Part shown: in pieces, positions 8,979 through 20,804 of the stretch
Layout of the letters: every line of letters starts with the position of its first letter
Numbering within the stretch: position 1 is the first letter of the stretch
Assembly (NCBI RefSeq): GCF_902499125.1
Contig: NZ_CABVPX010000033.1
Coordinates: 1 to 64,000, forward strand
Direction of reading: 5' to 3'
DNA length: 64,000 nucleotides
DNA from: Burkholderia arboris
Lineage (GTDB): Bacteria; Pseudomonadota; Gammaproteobacteria; Burkholderiales; Burkholderiaceae
Program-made: the position numbers and the translations under genes
Notes under the pieces: model-generated
The model's input: the letters and a program-made list of their open reading frames with translations, nothing else
Database searches by the model: none
Told to the model about the DNA's origin: nothing

Positions 8979-11303
8979 ATGACGGAAACCGTAGCACTCA
9001 AGATCGTACAGCGCATCGCCACCGAACTGTCCGTCCAGCCGCGCCAGGTCGCGGCGGCCGTGCAACTCCTCGACGAAGGCTCGACCGTTCCGTTCATTGC
9101 CCGGTACCGCAAGGAAGTGACCGGCAACCTGGACGACACGCAGTTGCGCCAGCTCGAGGAACGCCTCCTGTATCTGCGCGAGCTCGAGGATCGCCGCGCG
9201 GCAATCCTGTCGAGCATCGACGAACAGGGCAAGCTGACCGGCGAGCTGCGTGCCGCGATCGACGCAGCCGACAGCAAGCAGGTGCTCGAAGACCTTTATC
9301 TGCCGTACAAGCCGAAGCGCCGCACGCGCGCACAGATCGCCCGCGAGGCCGGTCTCGAGCCGCTCGCGCAGGCGCTGCTCGCGAACCCGCTGCTCGCCCC
9401 GCAGGCCGAGGCGGCCGCGTACGTCGACGCCGACAAGGGCGTGGCCGACGTGAAGGCCGCGCTCGACGGCGCGCGCGACATCCTGTCCGAACAGTTCGGC
9501 GAAACGGCCGAGCTGCTCGGCAAGCTGCGCGACTACCTGCACAACCAGGGGGTCGTGTCGTCGGCTGTCGTCGAAGGCAAGGAAAACGAGGAAGGCGAGA
9601 AATTCCGCGACTATTACGACTACGCGGAAACGATCAAGACCGTGCCGTCGCACCGCGCACTCGCGTTGTTCCGCGGCCGTAACGCAGGCGTGCTGACGGT
9701 CAAGCTCGGCCTCGGTGAAGAGCTCGACGCGCAGGTGCCGCACCCCGGCGAGGCGATGATCGCGCGCCATTTCGGCATCGCGAACCAGAACCGGCCGGCC
9801 GACAAATGGCTGTCCGACGTCTGCCGCTGGTGCTGGCGCGTGAAGGTCCAGCCGCATATCGAGAACGAACTGCTCACGCAGTTGCGTGAAACGGCCGAAG
9901 CCGAAGCGATCCGCGTGTTCGCGCGCAACCTGAACGACCTGCTGCTGGCCGCGCCGGCCGGCCCGAAGGCCGTGATCGGTCTCGACCCCGGCCTGCGCAC
10001 GGGCGTGAAGGTCGCGGTCGTCGACCGCACCGGCAAGGTACTCGCCACCGACACGATCTACCCGCACGAGCCGCGCCGCGACTGGGACGGCTCGATCGCG
10101 AAACTCGCGCGCATCGCCGCGCAGACGCAGGCCGAACTGATCAGCATCGGCAACGGCACCGCATCGCGCGAAACCGACAAGCTTGCGAGCGAACTGATCG
10201 CGAAGCACCCGGAGCTGCGCCTGCAGAAGATCGTCGTGTCGGAAGCCGGCGCATCGGTCTACTCGGCTTCCGAGCTCGCTGCGAAGGAATTCCCGGAGCT
10301 CGACGTGTCGCTGCGCGGCGCCGTGTCGATCGCACGCCGCCTGCAGGATCCGCTCGCCGAGCTCGTGAAGATCGAGCCGAAGGCAATCGGCGTCGGCCAG
10401 TACCAGCACGACGTGAACCAGCGCGAACTCGCGCGCTCGCTCGACGCGGTCGTCGAGGATTGCGTGAACGCGGTCGGCGTCGACGCAAACACGGCGTCGG
10501 CGCCGCTGCTCGCGCGCGTGTCGGGGCTGAACGCAACGCTCGCACGCAACATCGTCGACTACCGCGATGCGAACGGCCCGTTCCCGTCGCGCGAGCACCT
10601 GCGCAAGGTGCCGCGCCTCGGCGACAAGACCTTCGAACAGGCCGCCGGCTTCCTGCGCATCAACGGCGGCGAGAATCCGCTCGACCGCTCGTCGGTGCAC
10701 CCGGAAGCGTATCCGGTCGTCGAACGGATGCTCGCGAAGATCAGCAAGCGTATCGACGACGTGCTCGGCAACCGCGAAGCACTGTCGGGCCTGTCCCCGA
10801 CGGAATTTGTTGACGAGCGTTTCGGTCTGCCGACCGTGCGCGACATCCTGTCCGAACTCGAGAAACCGGGCCGCGATCCGCGTCCGGAATTCAAGACGGC
10901 GACGTTCCGCGAAGGCGTCGAGAAGGTGTCGGATCTCGTGCCGGGCATGACGCTCGAGGGCGTCGTGACGAACGTCGCCGCGTTCGGTGCGTTCGTGGAT
11001 ATCGGCGTTCACCAGGACGGCCTCGTCCACGTATCCGCGATGTCGACGAAGTTCATCAAGGACCCGCACGAAGTCGTGAAGGCCGGCCAGGTCGTCAAGG
11101 TGAAGGTGATCGACGTCGACGTGAAGCGCCAGCGCATTGCGCTGACGATGCGCCTCGACGACGACGCGGCAGCGCCCGGCATGTCGTCGCGTGGCGGCCA
11201 GGATCGCGGCAATGCGGGACGCGGCGCGGCTCGCCCGCAGCGTTCGCGCGAGCCGGAACCGGCCGGCGCGATGGCCGCGGCATTCGCGAAGCTGAAGCGC
11301 TGA
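8979..11303 (+). CDS. tex: Tex-family RNA-binding transcription accessory protein
   Basis: A 774-residue Tex/YhgF homologue. The order is an N-terminal helical domain ([20 protein letters not shown]), a YqgF/RNase H-like domain ([19 protein letters not shown], about residues 330-345), a helix-hairpin-helix region (about 500-580) and an S1 RNA-binding domain (about 650-722, [20 protein letters not shown]), ending in an Arg/Gly-rich tail. The family binds RNA and influences transcription or virulence gene expression. A strong terminator follows directly, so the gene is monocistronic. Confidence 0.95.
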   Translation: MTETVALKIVQRIATELSVQPRQVAAAVQLLDEGSTVPFIARYRKEVTGNLDDTQLRQLEERLLYLRELEDRRAAILSSIDEQGKLTGELRAAIDAADSKQVLEDLYLPYKPKRRTRAQIAREAGLEPLAQALLANPLLAPQAEAAAYVDADKGVADVKAALDGARDILSEQFGETAELLGKLRDYLHNQGVVSSAVVEGKENEEGEKFRDYYDYAETIKTVPSHRALALFRGRNAGVLTVKLGLGEELDAQVPHPGEAMIARHFGIANQNRPADKWLSDVCRWCWRVKVQPHIENELLTQLRETAEAEAIRVFARNLNDLLLAAPAGPKAVIGLDPGLRTGVKVAVVDRTGKVLATDTIYPHEPRRDWDGSIAKLARIAAQTQAELISIGNGTASRETDKLASELIAKHPELRLQKIVVSEAGASVYSASELAAKEFPELDVSLRGAVSIARRLQDPLAELVKIEPKAIGVGQYQHDVNQRELARSLDAVVEDCVNAVGVDANTASAPLLARVSGLNATLARNIVDYRDANGPFPSREHLRKVPRLGDKTFEQAAGFLRINGGENPLDRSSVHPEAYPVVERMLAKISKRIDDVLGNREALSGLSPTEFVDERFGLPTVRDILSELEKPGRDPRPEFKTATFREGVEKVSDLVPGMTLEGVVTNVAAFGAFVDIGVHQDGLVHVSAMSTKFIKDPHEVVKAGQVVKVKVIDVDVKRQRIALTMRLDDDAAAPGMSSRGGQDRGNAGRGAARPQRSREPEPAGAMAAAFAKLKR

Positions 11304-11326
11304 GCACGCGAAAGCCGTCGACGCAC

Positions 11327-11357
11327 AAAAAAGCCCGCCTTACGGCGGGCTTTTTTT
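11327..11357 (+). terminator. intrinsic terminator of tex
   Basis: AAGCCCGCC, loop TTAC, GGCGGGCTT and then a T-run, with an A-run before the stem. It lies 24 bases after the tex stop. Confidence 0.95.
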
Positions 11358-11711
11358 ATTGCATCGCCGCACGGATTCAGGATTCGCGATGAAAACCGAA
11401 TATATGCAATTTCGTCACCACTTCCCTGTTTCCAATCAGCGAGTTAAACAATTCGCACTGCAGCATGCATTTTCTTGACGCGTCGGATACCGTACATAAA
11501 ATTAATTCGCAAACGGCATTTCAATGTCCTGGAAAGGCGAAATGATCTTTCCGCTCGGCAACAGGATTCCCAGCGGCGCTCAGACGCGCCGCGCGCGTCA
11601 AGCCTCCCGTCTCTCATTACCACGTTCTGAAGTCGATTCACGACGCATGACATCCGGAATGGGCGCCGGCCAGCAAGCCGGCCCCTATTCGCCAAAATGG
11701 ATCGGGGAATC
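11358..11711. other. AT-rich leader region of the terpene synthase gene
   Basis: About 350 bases after the tex terminator. The first 170 are far more AT-rich than the window and hold a promoter-like pair. The last part has a GCCGGC-N6-GCCGGC inverted repeat (near 11668-11685). Short reading frames exist but none has a convincing start or composition. The implied leader of about 200 nt is long for a single gene. Confidence 0.55.
11475..11502 (+). promoter_or_regulatory. sigma-70 promoter, probably for the terpene synthase
   Basis: TTGACG (11475-11480) and TAAAAT (11497-11502) are separated by 16 bases in an AT-rich stretch. Both hexamers are close to consensus and the orientation suits the downstream terpene synthase. 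Confidence 0.6.
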
Positions 11712-12737
11712 ATGAAAGCAGATGATCTGGAAACCGAACTGGCCGCCTTGCGCATTCCCGTTTTCGATGTGCCGTGGGCCGGTGCCTGTTCACCGCACGT
11801 CGAGCTGATCGAATCGCGCATGCTCGAATGGGCCGGCGCATACGGCCTGCTCGCCTCCGACGACCATCGGGAGCGCGTCGCCCGCACCCGATACGGCTGG
11901 CTCGCCGCGCGCTGTTACCCGAACGCCGATCCTCCGCTGCTGCAGGCGCTTGCCGATTATTTCGTGTGGTTCTTTCTCGCCGACGACGCGTTCGTCAATC
12001 GCGCGGAGCCGATCGGCCCCGATACGCTGCGCAACCTGACCGCGATGATCGACGTACTCGACTACGAATGTACGGGCCCCGAGCCGGTCTACGGCGAGCG
12101 AGCGTGGTTCGACGTATGTCAACGGCTGCGTGCGCGCCTGTCCGCCGAGCATTTCGCGCGCTTCGCGCAAGGGATGCGCCTGTGGGCCACCACGGCCGGA
12201 TTGCAGATTCTCGGTCACCTGAAAGTCGAGCCGGTCGCCGTGCCGCAGTACGAAACGATCCGGCGCCACACGAGCGGCATGAATCCTTGCCTGGCGCTGG
12301 CGGACGTGGCCAATTCCGGCGCCGTCCCGCCCGACACGTTTCACCGGCCTGAGATCCAGGCGCTGGGCCGGCACGCGAACCATATCGTCTGCTGGTGCAA
12401 CGACATCCAGAGTATCGGTATCGAAGCACGCCAGCCGGGCCAGTTCAGGAACATGGTGATGATCCACGCGGCGCGCGGTCATTCGCTGCAGGCCGGCGTC
12501 GATTACACGGCGGACCGCGTACGCGCCGAGATCGCCGAGTTCGTGCAGTGCGCCGATGCGCTTGTCCAGCACGCCGACACGCGCGTGCGCGGCCTCGTCG
12601 ACGGCTACCGGTACTGGATACGCGGCTATCTGGATTGGGTGACGCGGGACACGCAGCGCTATGCGGCTGCGTTCGCGGCGGGCGATGCGGACGATCGCGG
12701 CGCGATGGCGCTGTCGGCGAACGCGGCGCGCGGCTGA
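11712..12737 (+). CDS. class I terpene synthase family protein
   Basis: A 341-residue member of the bacterial class I terpene cyclase fold, which ionises prenyl diphosphates with three magnesium ions. Visible are the second metal motif N230-D-I-Q-S-I-G-I-E (NSE triad, perfect), the effector region RRHTSGM about 45 residues before it, and a C-terminal QRY (RY pair). The first, Asp-rich motif reads D91-D-A-F-V-N-R and lacks the usual third acidic residue. Start 11712 has GGGG 5 bases upstream; an in-frame ATG at 11697 would add MDRGI. No prenyl transferase, P450 or methyltransferase gene is adjacent. Product and substrate are unknown; a sesquiterpene is the usual default. It sits alone between tex and kup, which suggests insertion into core sequence. 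Confidence 0.85.
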   Translation: MKADDLETELAALRIPVFDVPWAGACSPHVELIESRMLEWAGAYGLLASDDHRERVARTRYGWLAARCYPNADPPLLQALADYFVWFFLADDAFVNRAEPIGPDTLRNLTAMIDVLDYECTGPEPVYGERAWFDVCQRLRARLSAEHFARFAQGMRLWATTAGLQILGHLKVEPVAVPQYETIRRHTSGMNPCLALADVANSGAVPPDTFHRPEIQALGRHANHIVCWCNDIQSIGIEARQPGQFRNMVMIHAARGHSLQAGVDYTADRVRAEIAEFVQCADALVQHADTRVRGLVDGYRYWIRGYLDWVTRDTQRYAAAFAAGDADDRGAMALSANAARG

Positions 12738-12759
12738 ACCGCCTGCGCGCCGCGCCCGG

Positions 12760-14676
12760 TCAGATCTCGATCTTCGTACCGAGCTCGACGACGCGGTTCG
12801 CCGGAATCGAGAAGAAGTCGGTCGGCTTCGCGGCGTTCTGGTGCATCCACGCGAACACGCGCTCGCGCCAGATCGACATCCCGGGCAGATGCGTCGGCAC
12901 GACCGTTTCGCGCGCGAGGAAGAACGACGTGTCCATCAGCTCGAACGTCATGTCGTGCGTGCGGCCGAATTCCTCGAGCACGGCCTTCACGTCCGGCGTC
13001 TCGTTGAAGCCGTACTCGGCCTTGACGATGTACAGCCCGCCGCCCGCATCGCGCGAAGTCTGGCGCTTGTCGCCGCGGACGTACGGAAAGTCGCGCGTGA
13101 CGAACGTCAGGAAAATGGTCCGCTCGTGCAGCACCTTGTTGTGCTTCAGGTTGTGCAGCAGGCTGACGGGCACGAGCTTGTCGTTGCCGGTCAGGTAGAT
13201 CGCGGTACCCGACACCCGATGCGGCGGATGCGCAAGCAGCCCCTGCAGGAACGGCTCGAGCGGAATACCGTCGGCCGCCGTGCGTTCCTTGACGATGTGA
13301 CGCCCCTTGTACCAGGTCATCAGCAGGAAGAACAGCAGCGCGCCGATGCCGAGCGGCAGCCAGCCGCCTTGCGCGACCTTCAGCAGGTTCGCGCCGAAAA
13401 AGCCGAGGTCGATCGCGAGAAACACCGCGATGATCGCGCCGACCAGCAACCGGTTCCAGTTCCACACCTTCACCATCACGACGCACGCGAGCACGGTCGT
13501 GATCACCATCGTCGCCGTCACCGCAATGCCGTACGCAGCCGCGAGGTTATCGGAGCTCTTGAAGCCGACCACGATACAGAGGATCACGAACAGCAGCAGC
13601 CAGTTCACGACCGGCACGTAGATCTGGCCGATCGCGAGTTCCGACGTGTGCAGCACCTTCATGCGCGGCACGTAGCCGAGCTGGATCGCCTGCGACGTCA
13701 GCGAATATGCGCCCGAGATCACGGCCTGCGACGCGATCACGGTCGCGACCGTCGACAGCACGACGAGCGGCAGCAGCCCCCATTCGGGCGCCAGCAGGAA
13801 GAACGGGTTTTCGATCGCTTTCGGGTTCTGGATCAGCAGCGCGCCCTGGCCGAAGTAGTTCAGCACGAGCGACGGCATCACGAGCCCGTATGCGGCGATC
13901 CGGATCGGCTTTGCACCGAAGTGGCCCATGTCCGCATAGAGCGCTTCCGCCCCGGTCAGCACCAGCACGACCGAGCCGAGCACGACGTAGGCCTGCAGCA
14001 GGTGGTCGGCCATGAACGATGCCGCGTAGTACGGGTTGACGGCCGCGATGATGCCCGGCACGCGAACGATGTGGTACACGCCGAGCGCTGCGATCACGAC
14101 GAACCACAGAACCATGATCGGCCCGAACAGCTTGCCGACCAGCGCGGTGCCGTGGCGCTGGATCCAGAACAGCGCGATCAGGATCACGATCGTGATCGGC
14201 AGCACGAGATGGGACAGGTGCGGCGTCGCGATTTCGAGACCCTCGACCGCCGACATCACGGAGATTGCCGGCGTGATCACCGCGTCGCCGTAGAACATGC
14301 ACGCACCGAAGATCCCGAGCGCCATCAGCGCACCCGCGACCCGCGTTTTCGAGTCGAGCGGCCGCAGCGACAGCGCCATCAGCGCGAGCACGCCGCCTTC
14401 CCCGTTGTTGTCGGCCCGCATCACGAACAGCAGGTACTTGACGCCGACCACCAGGATGATTGCCCAGAACAGCAGCGAGATCACGCCGAGAATCGACCCC
14501 TCGGTGAGCGGAATGCCGTGGGCGGGGCTGAACGCCTCCTTCAGCGAGTACAGCGGGCTGGTGCCGATGTCGCCGAACACGACGCCGATGGCTGCTATCG
14601 CTAGCGCCCGCATCGAGTGTTGTTGCGTCGAATGCGGCGCGTGTGCGGCGTCGGTCGCGTGGATCGTGTCGTTCAT
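12760..14676 (-). CDS. kup: low-affinity potassium uptake protein Kup
   Basis: Inner-membrane K+/H+ symporter, 638 residues, with about 12 transmembrane segments in the first 440 residues and a cytosolic C-terminal domain. Family motifs include [19 protein letters not shown] near the N-terminus, [18 protein letters not shown] and FIYGDA-like surroundings. The start ATG at 14676 gives [13 protein letters not shown] before the first helix; an upstream in-frame extension of 38 residues has no family similarity. It is convergent with the terpene synthase (22 bases apart) and lies downstream of a terminator for the purA group. Confidence 0.95.
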   Translation of the reverse strand: MNDTIHATDAAHAPHSTQQHSMRALAIAAIGVVFGDIGTSPLYSLKEAFSPAHGIPLTEGSILGVISLLFWAIILVVGVKYLLFVMRADNNGEGGVLALMALSLRPLDSKTRVAGALMALGIFGACMFYGDAVITPAISVMSAVEGLEIATPHLSHLVLPITIVILIALFWIQRHGTALVGKLFGPIMVLWFVVIAALGVYHIVRVPGIIAAVNPYYAASFMADHLLQAYVVLGSVVLVLTGAEALYADMGHFGAKPIRIAAYGLVMPSLVLNYFGQGALLIQNPKAIENPFFLLAPEWGLLPLVVLSTVATVIASQAVISGAYSLTSQAIQLGYVPRMKVLHTSELAIGQIYVPVVNWLLLFVILCIVVGFKSSDNLAAAYGIAVTATMVITTVLACVVMVKVWNWNRLLVGAIIAVFLAIDLGFFGANLLKVAQGGWLPLGIGALLFFLLMTWYKGRHIVKERTAADGIPLEPFLQGLLAHPPHRVSGTAIYLTGNDKLVPVSLLHNLKHNKVLHERTIFLTFVTRDFPYVRGDKRQTSRDAGGGLYIVKAEYGFNETPDVKAVLEEFGRTHDMTFELMDTSFFLARETVVPTHLPGMSIWRERVFAWMHQNAAKPTDFFSIPANRVVELGTKIEI

Positions 14677-14895
14677 ATGAAACGTAATAATCGGGTCCGG
14701 GTCGGACAAAACGAGCGCTATTCTACTCGCGCCCCCGTGAAACGCCGCCCTGCTCTGTTGCCGTGGAACCACGTGAGCCACACTGCGCATGCAATCCGGC
14801 GCGAGCTGTGGCAGGGGCTGCCATCATAGCCGGGGCCGCGCCGTCTGCCTACCGGATCCGCGGCGCGCACCGCCCGGCGCACCCGGCGCGCCAAT

Positions 14896-14922
14896 GAAAA
14901 ACGGCGCCGCAAGCGGCGCCGT
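14896..14922 (-). terminator. intrinsic terminator after the phosphoribosyltransferase gene
   Basis: On the minus strand ACGGCGCCGC, loop TT, GCGGCGCCGT is followed by TTTTTC. It lies about 30 bases after the stop of the phosphoribosyltransferase gene and ends the purA transcript. Confidence 0.9.
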
Positions 14923-14951
14923 ACAAGGCTTTCCTTCGATCGGGCAGGCGC

Positions 14952-15548
14952 TTACGCGCCCGACCCGTCGCGCTGCGCGCGACCGCGCTTGATCCACGCC
15001 TCGAGGTTGTGCGGACGAACCGTGTCCCACTCCTCGAACGGCTGGTGAATCCACGGATTCGTCGGCAGAAACTGCGTGTGATAGTCGGGCTTGACCTTCG
15101 AGCAACCCTTGTACCAGAGCACGGCCGAGCGCACGGCCGTCACGGACGGATAGCGCTCCTTCAGGTGCTCCTGCACGCGCGCGAGCGTGACGCCCGAATC
15201 GACGAGATCGTCGACCAGCAGCACGTTGCCCGCCAGATTGCCGCGCGTCATCGTGATGTACTGCGCGATGTCGAGCTCACCCTGCTCGGTGCCCGCCGCT
15301 TCCCGGTACGAGCTCGTCGCGAGAATCGCGAGCGGCACGTCGTAGATGCGCGACAGCTGATCACCGACACGCAGGCCGCCGCGCGCGAGGCACAGGATCT
15401 GGTCGAACTTCCAGCCCGAGGCGTGCACCTGGAGCGCGAGCAGCTCGATCAGACGGTGATACTCGTCCCAGCCCACCCAGAGGTTCTTGTCGTCGTTGCG
15501 CGGATCGGTCATCAAATCTGCCGCCGTCATCGAAATTTGCTGCGTCAT
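14952..15548 (-). CDS. purine phosphoribosyltransferase (xanthine/hypoxanthine type)
   Basis: A 198-residue PRTase that salvages a purine base with PRPP. The PRPP-binding loop VLLVDDLVDSGVTL is clear, as is a PPi-loop region (CLARGGLRVGDQLSR). A C-terminal aromatic stretch (NPWIHQPFEEWDTVRP) is typical of the Gpt/XPRT-like group rather than E. coli Hpt. The start at 15548 has AAGGTG overlapping the end of purA and lies 7 bases after its stop, so the two are translationally close. The link with purA fits purine interconversion. Base preference cannot be read from sequence. Confidence 0.88.
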   Translation of the reverse strand: MTQQISMTAADLMTDPRNDDKNLWVGWDEYHRLIELLALQVHASGWKFDQILCLARGGLRVGDQLSRIYDVPLAILATSSYREAAGTEQGELDIAQYITMTRGNLAGNVLLVDDLVDSGVTLARVQEHLKERYPSVTAVRSAVLWYKGCSKVKPDYHTQFLPTNPWIHQPFEEWDTVRPHNLEAWIKRGRAQRDGSGA

Positions 15549-15555
15549 CTGAGAA

Positions 15556-16911
<1,356 letters not shown>

Positions 16912-17015
16912 TTAGCTGGTTAAAAACGTATTCTACCTATGTTCGCGGGCGATTCCGAATTTTTCCGTTTCGCTTCAACGATATGCACGCCGAAGCACGG
17001 CCCGCGAACGCCTGT

Positions 17016-18164
17016 TTATCGGGGTTCGACCACCCATGCACCGTTGCGCTCGACGAGCGAACGGTCGCACGCGAACTCGTCGAGCACGTGATCGTGACCC
17101 GGCAGTGCCTGGATCACGACCTCGCCCGCATCGCGCAGCGCGGCGACGGCCGCGCCCAGCGCATCGTCCTGCGCCCACGGCGCGAGGATCGCGGTGCCGC
17201 GCGCCTCGACCGGCGAAATCCGCGCGAGCTCGCGCAGGTCGAGCGAGAAGCCCGTTGCCGGGCGGGCACGGCCGTACGCCTGCCCCACGTGGTCGTAACG
17301 GCCGCCGCGTGCGATCGCGTTCGGCACGCCGTCGATGTACGCGCTGAACATCGCACCGCTGTGGTACGCGTAGCCGCGCAGGTCGGCGAGATCGATCGCG
17401 ACTTCGGCGCCCTTCGCTTGCGCCGCGAGCTGCGCCAGATCGTCGAGCGCCCGCGTGATTTCGGGCAGGACCGGCAAGCGTGCGCGCGCCTCGACGAGCA
17501 CACTCGCGTCGCCGTAGAGGTTCGGCAGTGCGCGCAGCGCGGCACGCGTATCGGCGCCGAGATCGTCGGTGAGTTCGTTCAGGAGCGGCACGTCCTTGCC
17601 CGACAGCGCGTCGTACAGCGACTCGCCACGCTCGGCGGCCTGCGCGTCGCGCGCCAGCAGCGCCGCGAGCACGCCCGCGTGGCCGAGGTCGAGGCGGATG
17701 CGCGACAGGCCCGCGAGATGCAGCGCGTCGAGCATCAGCTGCTGGATCTCGAGGTCGGCTTCCAGCCCGGCATGCCCGTAGATTTCGGCGCCGATCTGGA
17801 TCTGCTCGCGCGTCGCGTGCAGGCCGCGCGGACGCGTATGCATCACGTGGCCCGCATAGCAGAGACGCGTCACGCCCTGACGGTTCAACAGGTGCGCGTC
17901 GATCCGTGCCACCTGCGGCGTCATGTCCGCGCGCAGGCCGAGCGTGCGGCCCGACAACTGGTCAACCAGCTTGAAGGTGCGCAGACGAAGGTCCGCGCCA
18001 CCGCTCGTCAGCAGCGACTCGAGATACTCGAGCAGCGGCGGCATCACCATTTCGTAGCCGTACGAACGGAAGCGGTCGAGCAGCCTGCGACGCAGCTCCT
18101 CGATCTTGCGCGCTTCCGACGGCAGTACGTCGGCGATATTCTCGGGAAGTAACCAGGTCGACAT
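17016..18164 (-). CDS. hisZ: ATP phosphoribosyltransferase regulatory subunit
   Basis: A 382-residue paralogue of the histidyl-tRNA synthetase catalytic core that lacks the anticodon domain. In species with short HisG it forms the hetero-octameric HisG-HisZ enzyme and confers histidine feedback. The start [18 protein letters not shown] is typical of HisZ, and [17 protein letters not shown] matches class II synthetase motif 2. It sits between the hfl genes and purA, the common betaproteobacterial location away from the his operon. A true hisS is also in the window. Confidence 0.95.
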   Translation of the reverse strand: MSTWLLPENIADVLPSEARKIEELRRRLLDRFRSYGYEMVMPPLLEYLESLLTSGGADLRLRTFKLVDQLSGRTLGLRADMTPQVARIDAHLLNRQGVTRLCYAGHVMHTRPRGLHATREQIQIGAEIYGHAGLEADLEIQQLMLDALHLAGLSRIRLDLGHAGVLAALLARDAQAAERGESLYDALSGKDVPLLNELTDDLGADTRAALRALPNLYGDASVLVEARARLPVLPEITRALDDLAQLAAQAKGAEVAIDLADLRGYAYHSGAMFSAYIDGVPNAIARGGRYDHVGQAYGRARPATGFSLDLRELARISPVEARGTAILAPWAQDDALGAAVAALRDAGEVVIQALPGHDHVLDEFACDRSLVERNGAWVVEPR

Positions 18165-18267
18165 CGGTACGGTCCTACGACGGGGAACGGCGCGTGACAC
18201 GCGCGCCGCGAGTTGAAATCGGAACTTCGGAATCGGGCGGAACGGAACGGCGGATGCGCCTTCCGGA

Positions 18268-18459
18268 TCAGGTGGCGAGCAGCAGCAGCACGAGCCCGAG
18301 CGCCATCACGATCAGCCCGCCGATCCGGATATGATGCGGCGGCCGCTCAGCTATTCTACGAAACGTGTCGCGCCAGGCGACGGGAAACACGAAGGGGAAC
18401 GCCCCCTCGATGATCAGCATCAGCGCTACTGCGAGCAACAACGAGCCAGCCAGGTCCAT
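18268..18459 (-). CDS. DUF2065 small inner-membrane protein (YjeT-like)
   Basis: A 63-residue protein with two transmembrane helices ([19 protein letters not shown] and [17 protein letters not shown]) joined by a basic loop containing [10 protein letters not shown], the DUF2065/YjeT pattern. It lies about 35 bases downstream of hflC, the same position as yjeT in enterobacteria. Function unknown; context suggests a link to the HflKC complex. Confidence 0.85.
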   Translation of the reverse strand: MDLAGSLLLAVALMLIIEGAFPFVFPVAWRDTFRRIAERPPHHIRIGGLIVMALGLVLLLLAT

Positions 18460-18495
18460 GCGAGCGACGGCGCCGCTCGACGCGGCGCCCCAAGG

Positions 18496-19395
18496 TCAAT
18501 GTTTGCGGGGAGCAGGCGCCGCCGGTGCGGCACCGCCCGTCGGGCTGCGCATGAAGCGGAAGAACTCGCTGTCAGGATCGACGACGATGATGTCGTTGCG
18601 CTTGAACGTGTTCCGGTAGGCCTGCAGGCTCGCGTAGAACTGATAGAACTGCGGATCGCGGCCGAACGCATCGGCGGCAATCGTCGCGGCCTTCGCGTCG
18701 CCCTCGCCCTTGATCGTCTGGGCGGACTTGTACGCGTTCGCGAGCACGGCCTGCTGTTCGCGTTCGGCGTCGGCCTTGATCTGCTCGACGTCGGACGCAC
18801 CTTGCGCGCGCACCTGTGCAGCCTGATCGCGCAACGCGCCGATCATCCGTTGATAGACGGCATCCGTCTGCGCGGCCGGCAGGTCGACGCGCGTCAGCTG
18901 GACGTCGACCACATCGACGCCGAAACCGGACGCTTTCGCCTTCGCCGCATCGCGGGCCGCATCGGCGATCGCGCGCTGGCCACCGAGCGCATCGTCGAGC
19001 GCGCGCGTACCGAACGCGTCGCCGAGCGCACTCTTCAGCGCGCCGGACAGCCGTTCGGTCGCCGCCGCCGGGTCGCCGCCCGTCGCGGTGAAATACTTCA
19101 TCGGATCGCTGATCCGATACTTCGCCGCATACGCGACGAGCAGGTCGTGCTTGTCTTCGGTTGCCAGTTGCAGCGGATCGGACGACTCGAGCGACTGCAG
19201 GCGCGTGTCGATCAGCGTGGCCGTCTGCAGCGGCGGCGGCAGCTTGAAATGGATGCCGGGGCCTGCGAGTTCGGGCTGCGCGCCGTCGCGGCCCGACAGC
19301 ACGGCCGTATGGCGCGGATCGACGGTCAGGACCGTCGACGACGCCGCGAAGGCAACGATCACGATTGCGACGACGAGCGCAATGATTCGGTTCAT
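18496..19395 (-). CDS. hflC: HflC, regulator of the FtsH protease complex
   Basis: A 299-residue SPFH/band-7 protein with one N-terminal transmembrane helix (IIALVVAIVIVAFAASSTVL) and a periplasmic band-7 domain. It forms the HflKC cage that encloses FtsH and limits its access to membrane substrates. It follows hflK by 15 bases. The C-terminal helical segment (ADAEREQQAVLANAYKSAQ) is typical, and the last residues include a short Ala/Pro-rich tail. Confidence 0.95.
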   Translation of the reverse strand: MNRIIALVVAIVIVAFAASSTVLTVDPRHTAVLSGRDGAQPELAGPGIHFKLPPPLQTATLIDTRLQSLESSDPLQLATEDKHDLLVAYAAKYRISDPMKYFTATGGDPAAATERLSGALKSALGDAFGTRALDDALGGQRAIADAARDAAKAKASGFGVDVVDVQLTRVDLPAAQTDAVYQRMIGALRDQAAQVRAQGASDVEQIKADAEREQQAVLANAYKSAQTIKGEGDAKAATIAADAFGRDPQFYQFYASLQAYRNTFKRNDIIVVDPDSEFFRFMRSPTGGAAPAAPAPRKH

Positions 19396-19410
19396 GTTCT
19401 GCGCTCCCCG

Positions 19411-20757
19411 TTACTTCGTATCGTCTTCGCGCGACCGGCTGCGAAACGCTTCACGCGATCGCAGCACATCGACGCCCGATGCCGCGGCGGCCGGTGCGGC
19501 GCTCGCGGGCACGGCTGCGGCTGCCGCCGGCGCCACGGCCGCCGGTGCCGACGCCGCGTCGGGCGCGGACGCGCCGGTCGACGCTGCGGCGTTTTGCCGC
19601 CCCTGCTCGACGAGCTTGTCGAGCGGCAGGTACACGACGCTGTTGCCGCCCTTGTTGCCGACGAACACCTTCGTCGCGTTCGAATAGATTTCCTGCATCG
19701 TCTCGAGGTACATCCGCTCGCGGATCACCGCGGGCGCCTTCGAGTACTGCGCGTAGACCTGCTTGAAGCGGTCGGCGTCGCCTTCGGCCTGCGTGACCAC
19801 GCGATCGGCGTAGGCCTTCGCTTCGTCGACGAGCTTCGCGGCATCGCCCTGCGCCTTCGGCAACAGATCGCTTGCATACGCCTGCGCGGCACGCTTGGCG
19901 GCCTCGCGCTCGTCGCGCGCCTTCGCGACTTCGGCGTAGGCGGCCTGCGTCTGCTCCGGCGCCGCGACGCTCTGCATCGTGACGGCCGTCACTTCGAGGC
20001 CCGACTGGTAGCGGTCGAGATCGCGCTGGATCGCGGCGGAAAGCTGCTCGCGCAGCGCGTCGCGGTCCTGGTTCAGCATGTCGGCCGCGCTGCGCGTGCC
20101 GACGATCGCGCGCACCGCGGCCTGCGCGGCCTGCGACACGCTGCGTTCGGGATCGATGCTGCGGAACAGGTAGTCGGTGGCCGAACGGATCCGGTACTGG
20201 ACGATGAAGCGCACGTCGACGATGTCGGCGTCGCGCGTCAGCATCGCGGCTTCCTTCACGTTCGCGAGACGCACGACATTGTTGCGGCCGATCTCGATCG
20301 AGCGGACCTGCGACGTGTCGACGATCTCGTGCGACGCGAACGGATACGGCGCGCGCCAGTGCACGCCCTGGCCGACCGTGCCCGACAGCTTGCCGAGCTG
20401 CAGCACGACGCCTGTCTGGCCCTCCTGCACGACGAACAGCCCGCTGCCTGCATAGACTGCGACCAGCACGCCGATCACAATGCCGACGCCGACGCGTGCA
20501 GCCCGCCCGTTGTCAGGACGGAAGCCGTTGCCGCCCTTGCCGCCGAAAAGGCCGCTCAGGCGCCGGTTGAAGTTGCGCCACATCTCGTCGAGATCGGGCG
20601 GACCATCGCCGTCGCCGCCTTGCGGACGCTTCGATTCGTTCGGACGCGGACGGGATCCGTCCTTGCCATTGCCTTCGCCGCGTCCCCAGCGGGGATCGTT
20701 GATCGACAGCAAGGCGCGCATCCGCCGCCAGGTACTCCGCTCGTTGTATTCGTTCAC
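19411..20757 (-). CDS. hflK: HflK, regulator of the FtsH protease complex
   Basis: A 448-residue SPFH protein, partner of HflC. A charged Gly/Asn/Arg-rich cytosolic N-terminus (about 85 residues) precedes one transmembrane helix (VGVGIVIGVLVAVYAGSGLFVV), the band-7 domain and a long helix. The C-terminal 50 residues are almost all Ala, Pro and Ser. The start codon is GTG at 20757; an ATG 12 codons later is possible. It lies between hflX and hflC in the conserved hfq-hflX-hflK-hflC order. Confidence 0.94.
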   Translation of the reverse strand: MNEYNERSTWRRMRALLSINDPRWGRGEGNGKDGSRPRPNESKRPQGGDGDGPPDLDEMWRNFNRRLSGLFGGKGGNGFRPDNGRAARVGVGIVIGVLVAVYAGSGLFVVQEGQTGVVLQLGKLSGTVGQGVHWRAPYPFASHEIVDTSQVRSIEIGRNNVVRLANVKEAAMLTRDADIVDVRFIVQYRIRSATDYLFRSIDPERSVSQAAQAAVRAIVGTRSAADMLNQDRDALREQLSAAIQRDLDRYQSGLEVTAVTMQSVAAPEQTQAAYAEVAKARDEREAAKRAAQAYASDLLPKAQGDAAKLVDEAKAYADRVVTQAEGDADRFKQVYAQYSKAPAVIRERMYLETMQEIYSNATKVFVGNKGGNSVVYLPLDKLVEQGRQNAAASTGASAPDAASAPAAVAPAAAAAVPASAAPAAAASGVDVLRSREAFRSRSREDDTK

Positions 20758-20804
20758 CAGAGTTTGTTCACCAGATAAGACGCCGGCGAACCGGCCGGGA
20801 CCGG

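Noticed and set aside
8952-11069. 705-codon minus-strand frame opposite tex
   Set aside because: Same GC-driven mirror effect; the product is Arg/Val/Asp-rich with no recognisable motif, and tex is unambiguous.
11524-11715. 63-codon frame upstream of the terpene synthase
   Set aside because: It runs into the terpene synthase start, has no clear ribosome binding site and shows random composition. It could be a leader peptide but nothing supports this.
12661-14604. 647-codon plus-strand frame opposite kup
   Set aside because: His/Arg/Asp-rich translation typical of antisense frames over membrane proteins; no ribosome binding site.
14677-14790. 38-residue N-terminal extension of Kup
   Set aside because: The extension has no family similarity and the downstream ATG gives the canonical start.
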